The notes under the pieces are model-generated. The model was not told where the DNA came from. It saw nothing but the letters and a program-made list of their open reading frames with translations, and searched no databases. A program made the position numbers and the translations under genes. Of a stretch of 64,000 nucleotides of DNA, positions 60,158 to 64,000 are shown piece by piece; positions within the stretch are counted from its first letter, which is position 1, and the number at the start of each line of letters is the position of its first letter. Source of the DNA: Pedobacter kyungheensis (lineage in GTDB: Bacteria; Bacteroidota; Bacteroidia; Sphingobacteriales; Sphingobacteriaceae); assembly GCF_000812965.1 (NCBI RefSeq), contig NZ_JSYN01000011.1:62001-126000 (forward strand). Direction: 5' to 3'.

Positions 60158-60205
60158 CTACAGAGCATCTACAACTTAAAAAAGCGCGTCTACAATATAT
60201 CTACA
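60158..60205. promoter_or_regulatory. Two TGTAG-N6-TGTAG direct-repeat pairs upstream of the operon promoter
   Basis: CTACA occurs on the plus strand at 60158, 60169, 60190 and 60201, spaced 11, 21 and 11 bp. On the minus strand this is TGTAG-N6-TGTAG, 16 bp, TGTAG-N6-TGTAG. Helical phasing and the 11-bp direct-repeat design match sites of OmpR/PhoB-type regulators. The array ends 10 bp upstream of the -33 element, as for an activator. Confidence 0.55.
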
Positions 60206-60310
60206 GTTTTGTTTAACGTATTGATTATTAGTTGTTTTTGATGGTGTTTTGTTTTTGCTTTTCGGCCAGATGTTTGCTTAAGCTATCATCTATATGGTTA
60301 TTTTTACGAT

Positions 60311-62170
60311 ATGAAACCTACCGTTTTTAAAAACATACCCTTTTATGTAGGCAGCTTTATGTGCTGTTTAAGTCTGGCGAGGGCACAAACACCGGCCGAT
60401 AGCAGCACTTTGTTTCGGCTTAGCGAGAAAGACCGCCCTGCATTACTTACCAAACTGGCCGAAAAGGACCGTACAGGAGGCAATTACGCAGCAGCTTTAG
60501 TTAAGGCCCAACAAAGTGCTGGCCTTGCTTTGAAACACAAGAATTATCTGGAAGCCACAAAGGCTTATTTAATGTTGGCAAATGTTTATGCCAATACCAA
60601 ACAACTGGCTTTGGCTAAAAAAATGACCGATACCACATTGGTTATGGGGCAACTTGCACACCAGCCACTTGCTATGGCTTATGCCTGTTATGCGCAAGCC
60701 TTATTGTACAATGCGATTGATAATACCGAACTGGTAACCAAATATTGCCAGCAGGGACTTAAAGCTTTGGAGAAAACAGCCGATCCGTATCTTTCGGCTA
60801 AAATTTATTATCAGTTATATGCTTTAAATACACGTTGGGACAATGTGGCTAATGTAAACCGTTATGCCAAAGCAGCCACTGCAAATGCACTTCAGGCAAG
60901 TGATTATAATTTGTTAAGCAACTGTTATGTTGCGCTCTCGGTTGCAGCTGATTATAATTATACTGCTACCAAAAATGAGGTAATGCGTGATAGTATCATT
61001 TATTATTTAAACCGGGCTGAGCAACTTTATCAGCAACATGGGCAAGATGTGGCCCATAAAACCTATGCTATTGTGTGTATTAACAGTGCCGACTATTACG
61101 TAAGGTTTTTCCCTGAAACTGATAAGCAAGCGAAAAACCATGCTATCCGCTATGCTGGTATGGCCGAAGAAGTAATGCGCAATGCTGTTAACGGCGAAGA
61201 AATAAGGGCCAATAGTTTAGGTATTTTAAGCGAGTTTGCCAAAAGGGACAAGAATATGCCTATGGTGGAAGCTTATTTACAACAAGCTTATAGTATCATG
61301 AAAAGCCAGGAAACGCCATATTATCCTACACTGATTACCGTTGCAACAGGTCTGGCCGGCTTGTACGAACAACAGGGAGATTTTCAGAAAGCTTTGGTAT
61401 TTCAGCAAAAAATAACCGAATACAATAAGAAGCTGTTTGATCAGAAACAGGTATTAAATGCACAGAAACTGGAAATACAATACGAGTCTGAAAAAAAAAA
61501 CAATGAGGTTAAATTATTAAAGCAAAGCGAAAAATACGCCCGTCAGCAACAATATCTGTACATTGGCATTGCCATCGCTTCCTTGCTGGGCCTGGTATTT
61601 ATGTTTCGATCCTATCATTTCAGGTTACGGTATTCCATTCAGCGCGAGCGTGAACTGGATTTAGAAAAACAAGAAGCAGAACTACAGGCCAGACTGGAGA
61701 AAGAAGAACAATCGCGGTTAAAAGCCGAGCAGCAGTTGTTGGAAAGCCAGCAACAGCAATTGCAGAAAGAAATGATGGCCAGTAAACTGCAGCTGGCGCA
61801 TAAAAAAGAAATGCTTTTTCAGATCAAAGAGCGGCTGGGCACAAACAGTACACTTAACATTAATAAAATCTGGAACGAGGAACTGTTGCTTGATCATGAT
61901 TTTGAGCAGGCTAAATTTCAAATACAGGAAGTTCATCCCGATTTCTTTACATTGCTTATTCAGCAGGCACAACAAAAACTCACTACGCTCGATTTAAAGC
62001 TTTGTGCCTACCTGCACCTGAATATGGATACCAAAAAAATAGCACAGATTCTGCACATCGAAGCCAAAAGTGTGCGCATGAGCCGGTACCGCATAAAACA
62101 AAAACTGGGCTTAAGTAAGGAAGACGATCTTAATATATTCTTGCAGCACATTGGTACCAAACAGGTTTAA
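60311..62170 (+). CDS. TPR-containing membrane-bound HTH transcriptional regulator
   Basis: Regulator of 619 residues. A signal-like N-terminus (to about ARAQ, residue 25) leads into an exported TPR region (about 50-400; AAALVKAQQSAGLALKHKNY, LAGLYEQQGDFQKALVFQQK). One transmembrane helix follows (YLYIGIAIASLLGLVFMF, about 416-433), then a Gln/Glu-rich coiled coil (445-510). A C-terminal LuxR-like HTH (LKLCAYLHLNMDTKKIAQIL, then KSVRMSRYRIKQKLGL) ends it. Such proteins carry signals from outside to DNA in Bacteroidota. It diverges from the DUF4870-led operon across a shared 229-bp region and may regulate it. The signal is unknown. Confidence 0.88.
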   Translation: MKPTVFKNIPFYVGSFMCCLSLARAQTPADSSTLFRLSEKDRPALLTKLAEKDRTGGNYAAALVKAQQSAGLALKHKNYLEATKAYLMLANVYANTKQLALAKKMTDTTLVMGQLAHQPLAMAYACYAQALLYNAIDNTELVTKYCQQGLKALEKTADPYLSAKIYYQLYALNTRWDNVANVNRYAKAATANALQASDYNLLSNCYVALSVAADYNYTATKNEVMRDSIIYYLNRAEQLYQQHGQDVAHKTYAIVCINSADYYVRFFPETDKQAKNHAIRYAGMAEEVMRNAVNGEEIRANSLGILSEFAKRDKNMPMVEAYLQQAYSIMKSQETPYYPTLITVATGLAGLYEQQGDFQKALVFQQKITEYNKKLFDQKQVLNAQKLEIQYESEKKNNEVKLLKQSEKYARQQQYLYIGIAIASLLGLVFMFRSYHFRLRYSIQRERELDLEKQEAELQARLEKEEQSRLKAEQQLLESQQQQLQKEMMASKLQLAHKKEMLFQIKERLGTNSTLNINKIWNEELLLDHDFEQAKFQIQEVHPDFFTLLIQQAQQKLTTLDLKLCAYLHLNMDTKKIAQILHIEAKSVRMSRYRIKQKLGLSKEDDLNIFLQHIGTKQV

Positions 62171-62231
62171 ACAAATCTTCTTTTAAATCGATGTTATTTA
62201 AGCTTACGATAACTTAGCAGCGCAAATAAAA

Positions 62232-62260
62232 AAGGATGCAGTTGATGAGAAACTGCATCC
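62232..62260 (-). terminator. Minus-strand intrinsic terminator of the 29-residue gene
   Basis: ggatgcagtt (62234-62243) pairs with aactgcatcc (62251-62260). Read on the minus strand the stem runs into six T residues; read on the plus strand no T tract follows. It therefore ends transcription coming from the right, where the small gene at 62368-62457 lies. Confidence 0.75.
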
Positions 62261-62275
62261 GTAGCTATAAGCTAT

Positions 62276-62321
62276 TCAGGGCAACGCTGTACCCTGATCG
62301 TTTACCCATCCCGAGGTAAAC
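62276..62321. promoter_or_regulatory. Two further hairpins in the 3' region of the small gene
   Basis: tcaggg/ccctga at 62276-62297 and gtttacc/ggtaaac at 62300-62321. With the terminator this makes three hairpins in a row within 90 bases. Confidence 0.5.
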
Positions 62322-62367
62322 TATCTCCAGAGCGAAGAATCTTAGATATTTTTTGTTGGCATTGCTG

Positions 62368-62457
62368 CTAAATCTTCCCTTTGTTTTTTAATTGGTAATA
62401 ACCTAATAGCGCTCCTGCTATAACCAATATCCAGGTGCTGTCTATTTTAAATTGCAT
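62368..62457 (-). CDS. 29-residue single-helix membrane peptide
   Basis: A short minus-strand gene encoding 29 residues: a polar start (MQFKIDST), a hydrophobic helix (WILVIAGALLGYY) and a basic end (QLKNKGK). It is supported by an exact -7 element (TAGTTTTG, 62513-62506) about 50 bases upstream and a minus-strand terminator 108 bases downstream. Codon choice looks ordinary. Candidate roles are a small membrane regulator or a type I toxin-like peptide; neither is shown. The basic tail and Gly-containing helix resemble small YtxH/DUF6132-like peptides. Confidence 0.6.
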   Translation of the reverse strand: MQFKIDSTWILVIAGALLGYYQLKNKGKI

Positions 62458-62505
62458 TGGGCTTGTTATTTTTCTGAATTCGGCTCAATGCCAGAATCAT
62501 TGTTC

Positions 62506-62513
62506 CAAAACTA
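62506..62513 (-). promoter_or_regulatory. -7 element of the 29-residue gene
   Basis: TAGTTTTG on the minus strand matches TAnnTTTG exactly. The -33 position reads TAGA, a poor match, so the promoter is only half supported. Confidence 0.45.
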
Positions 62514-62606
62514 TTGTAAAATCAAGATGCAGTCTATTTTTTTCTTGCCCATTGTTCATCCAAAATCATGGACGTATTTTTTTCACTGCTTATAGCCGGG
62601 TTTGTA

Positions 62607-62665
62607 GTGTGGAATTAAATATTTTAGAATTGTGGAAAAGCGTGGAATTATTTCCACACTTTTTT
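62607..62665 (+). promoter_or_regulatory. Competing hairpins before a T tract (attenuator- or terminator-like)
   Basis: GTGGAA occurs at 62609, 62632 and 62642. ttccacac (62652-62659) can pair with gtgtggaa at 62607-62614, or its first six bases can pair with gtggaa at 62642-62647. Six T residues follow (62660-62665). The stems exclude each other. No gene is seen just upstream on this strand. Confidence 0.45.
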
Positions 62666-62899
62666 AATTCCTGATTTTAGACAAATAACGGAGCCTGAAA
62701 AAAATAAAGGCCCGAAACAGCTGTTATTTGCATTATTCAGTTAATAAATGAGATAATTACTGCGTAAAACTGTGCGTGTGTGGCTATTGGTGTAATTGTT
62801 GTCTTTGTCACCATATCTGCCCTTCATTAATAAATAGCGGTTTCATGCCGGAACCCGGGGCATTAAAACAAAGGAAAATAATTTACAACTGCACTGAAA

Positions 62900-63334
62900 A
62901 TGCACAGAAAACTGGTTAATCTAAATTCATATCTGACGGTTTGTGGCAATTTAATTGCTCAAAAATTAAATATGCCCATAATAAACAAGTGGTCAGACGC
63001 TAATTATATCGTATTATCGGAAGCGGTAATGCAGGAAACGAAAATATACATTAGTAAAAATACACTTAAAAGGGTTTTCGGAAAGCTGAAAACCAAAGAG
63101 TCCTATCACCCCCAAATTACAACATTAAATGCATTGGCCATATTTGTGGGTTATCTCAATTGGAACGAATTTAAATCAAGTGAGGTTGCCTCGCTACATG
63201 GGGCCCGGAAAACGTTAACTTCCTGGTTTACAAATCCGGAAGGAATATTCGGTAACCAGGTTACAAAACCATTTATTTTTATCTTATTGCTGGTTATGCT
63301 TCTGGTAATGGTTATTGTTTTACTATGGCATTGA
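62900..63334 (+). CDS. C-tail-anchored protein with Bacteroidota HTH-like domain
   Basis: Protein of 144 residues. The N-terminal 95 residues resemble a domain common at the start of Bacteroidota regulatory proteins (pattern TLKRxxGK...TLNxLAxFxGYxxWxxF): here NTLKRVFGKLKTKESYHPQI and TTLNALAIFVGYLNWNEFK. A linker leads to one C-terminal helix (FIFILLLVMLLVMVIVLLW, about 124-142). So a probable DNA- or protein-binding domain is tethered to the inner membrane, facing the cytoplasm, with nothing outside. Function unknown. It ends just before a hairpin shared with the convergent sulfatase gene. Confidence 0.72.
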   Translation: MHRKLVNLNSYLTVCGNLIAQKLNMPIINKWSDANYIVLSEAVMQETKIYISKNTLKRVFGKLKTKESYHPQITTLNALAIFVGYLNWNEFKSSEVASLHGARKTLTSWFTNPEGIFGNQVTKPFIFILLLVMLLVMVIVLLWH

Positions 63335-63335
63335 A

Positions 63336-63370
63336 AAATATCCCAACGCTTTTAAGCCTTTGGGATATTT
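63336..63370. terminator. Bidirectional hairpin between convergent genes
   Basis: aaatatcccaa (63336-63346) pairs perfectly with ttgggatattt (63360-63370), with A/T-rich flanks, between the ends of the HTH-like gene and the sulfatase gene. Confidence 0.6.
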
Positions 63371-63385
63371 AAATATCTCCATGTT

Positions 63386-64000
63386 TTACCGGATAGTCAC
63401 TTCATCAGGGAAAGGAACTGGCTTTGACGTACTACTTGCTACCGGCATTTGTGCACCACGTTCTTTTAAGGTTTTACCTAAAATGCCAGCCAGTTTTTTA
63501 GTCTCGGCAGGATTTGCTGCTGCCAGGTTATTTTTTTCCGAAATATCCTTACTTAAATCGTACAGCTCCAATTCCTGGCTCCGCATGCGGTAAATCAGTT
63601 TCCATTGACCGTATCTGAGCGCACTATAGTAATTAATACCCAGAAGCCGCTCGTCTTTTTCTTTTTCATTGGTCCATTTCTTTGGATAATGAAAAACGAG
63701 GGGGCGTTCGGTAAGTTTCACAGCAGGATTTTTTAAAGTGGGTATCAGGCTTAAACCATCCAGCTTTTGAATCGTTTTTTTATTGCTTATGCCTGCCCAA
63801 TCGAGTATAGTTGGGAAAAAATCGTCGATAATTACCGGGTTGGTATTTATACTTTGCGGCTTGGTTACCCCCGGCCATTTTACCAGCATCGGCTCGCGGA
63901 TACCGCCTTCATATACCGATCCTTTTCCCGAACGGAAGGGGTAATTGTGGGTATTAACAGGTCCACCACGGCCATGTGCATCTAAACCACCATTATCGCT
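63386..64000 (-). CDS. Sulfatase (family S1), C-terminal part, 5' end outside window
   Basis: The frame is open through the right edge; the last 205 codons are visible. Reading in from the edge it gives SDNGGLDAHGRGGPVNTHNY, then PFRSGKGSVYEGGIREPM and LVKWPGV, which are conserved late parts of the type I sulfatase catalytic domain. IIDDFFPTILDWAGI and a C-terminal subdomain (ALRYGQWKLIYRMRSQELEL, YDLSKDISEKNNLA) follow. The formylglycine-forming Cys/Ser motif is outside the window, so activity cannot be judged. It hydrolyses sulfate esters, typically on sulfated glycans. The ATG at 63889 is internal. Confidence 0.93.
   Translation of the reverse strand, partial: SDNGGLDAHGRGGPVNTHNYPFRSGKGSVYEGGIREPMLVKWPGVTKPQSINTNPVIIDDFFPTILDWAGISNKKTIQKLDGLSLIPTLKNPAVKLTERPLVFHYPKKWTNEKEKDERLLGINYYSALRYGQWKLIYRMRSQELELYDLSKDISEKNNLAAANPAETKKLAGILGKTLKERGAQMPVASSTSKPVPFPDEVTIR

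Noticed and set aside
62435..62674. 79-codon plus-strand open frame
   Set aside because: It overlaps the minus-strand small gene's promoter and the hairpin/T tract; composition looks non-coding.

Overview
The window looks like a chromosomal segment of a Bacteroidota bacterium, most likely a Sphingobacteriaceae member close to Pedobacter. The evidence is two SusC/SusD-type loci (one cut by the left edge), many lipoproteins, large TonB-type barrels with carboxypeptidase-like N-terminal domains, GH92, DUF2911 and PIG-L genes, modest GC, and promoters that fit the Bacteroidota consensus (TTTG, 19-20 nt, TAnnTTTG) rather than sigma-70. No rRNA, tRNA, CRISPR array, transposase, integrase or phage gene was seen.

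Layout. 1-3.9 kb: end of a carbohydrate-uptake locus (SusD, LacI-type regulator, secreted polysaccharide-lyase-like lipoprotein). 4.1-12 kb: a sugar-phosphate-isomerase-type cupin, then a same-strand membrane-lipid cluster: acyl desaturase, DUF1475, DUF1295, a Cfa-like methyltransferase, an FAD oxidoreductase, DUF1365 and a Cfa-family protein. Both Cfa-like proteins lack the cysteine used by E. coli Cfa. 12-23.4 kb: an outer-membrane barrel, a SusC/SusD pair, a secreted S9 peptidase and a peptide-type binding lipoprotein, suggesting peptide scavenging. 23.4-32 kb: a lone binding-protein lobe, an orphan NtrC-type regulator, an arginine-type GNAT plus M20 pair, and a PIG-L / 34-residue microprotein / sodium symporter operon. 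32-39.7 kb: DUF2911, GH92, AlkC-type glycosylase, a beta-hydroxyacid dehydrogenase, and a GntR-TauE-DUF1634 operon. 39.9-46 kb: a BlaI / BlaR1-like / outer-membrane-barrel operon and a GntP permease. 46.1-50.7 kb: a tesA-ybbA-ybbP-like neighbourhood. 51-56.3 kb: a di-heme peroxidase with an extra N-terminal helical domain, a PhoX-type protein and an S41 protease. 56.3-60.1 kb: a six-gene minus-strand operon of mostly unknown envelope and immunity-like proteins. 60.3-64 kb: a TPR-HTH regulator, a small structured minus-strand gene, a membrane-anchored HTH-like protein and the end of a sulfatase.

Regulation that can be read directly. The GntR and BlaI genes are divergent, and each has a palindrome exactly between its -33 and -7 elements. 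The six-gene unknown operon has a good promoter preceded by two TGTAG-N6-TGTAG direct repeats, an architecture like that of OmpR/PhoB-type activators. Intergenic spaces carry several families of palindromic or tandem repeats: CACAGAG-type arrays, nested hairpin mosaics, ACCTAAG blocks and a GTCATTGCGAG-type inverted repeat.

Best candidates for something undescribed are the six-gene operon with its upstream direct repeats, the lipid cluster with altered Cfa active sites, the BlaR1-like sensor linked to an outer-membrane barrel, and the 29-residue membrane peptide gene near 62.4 kb with a hairpin-rich 3' end. Functions are from sequence recognition only; no database search or alignment was run.
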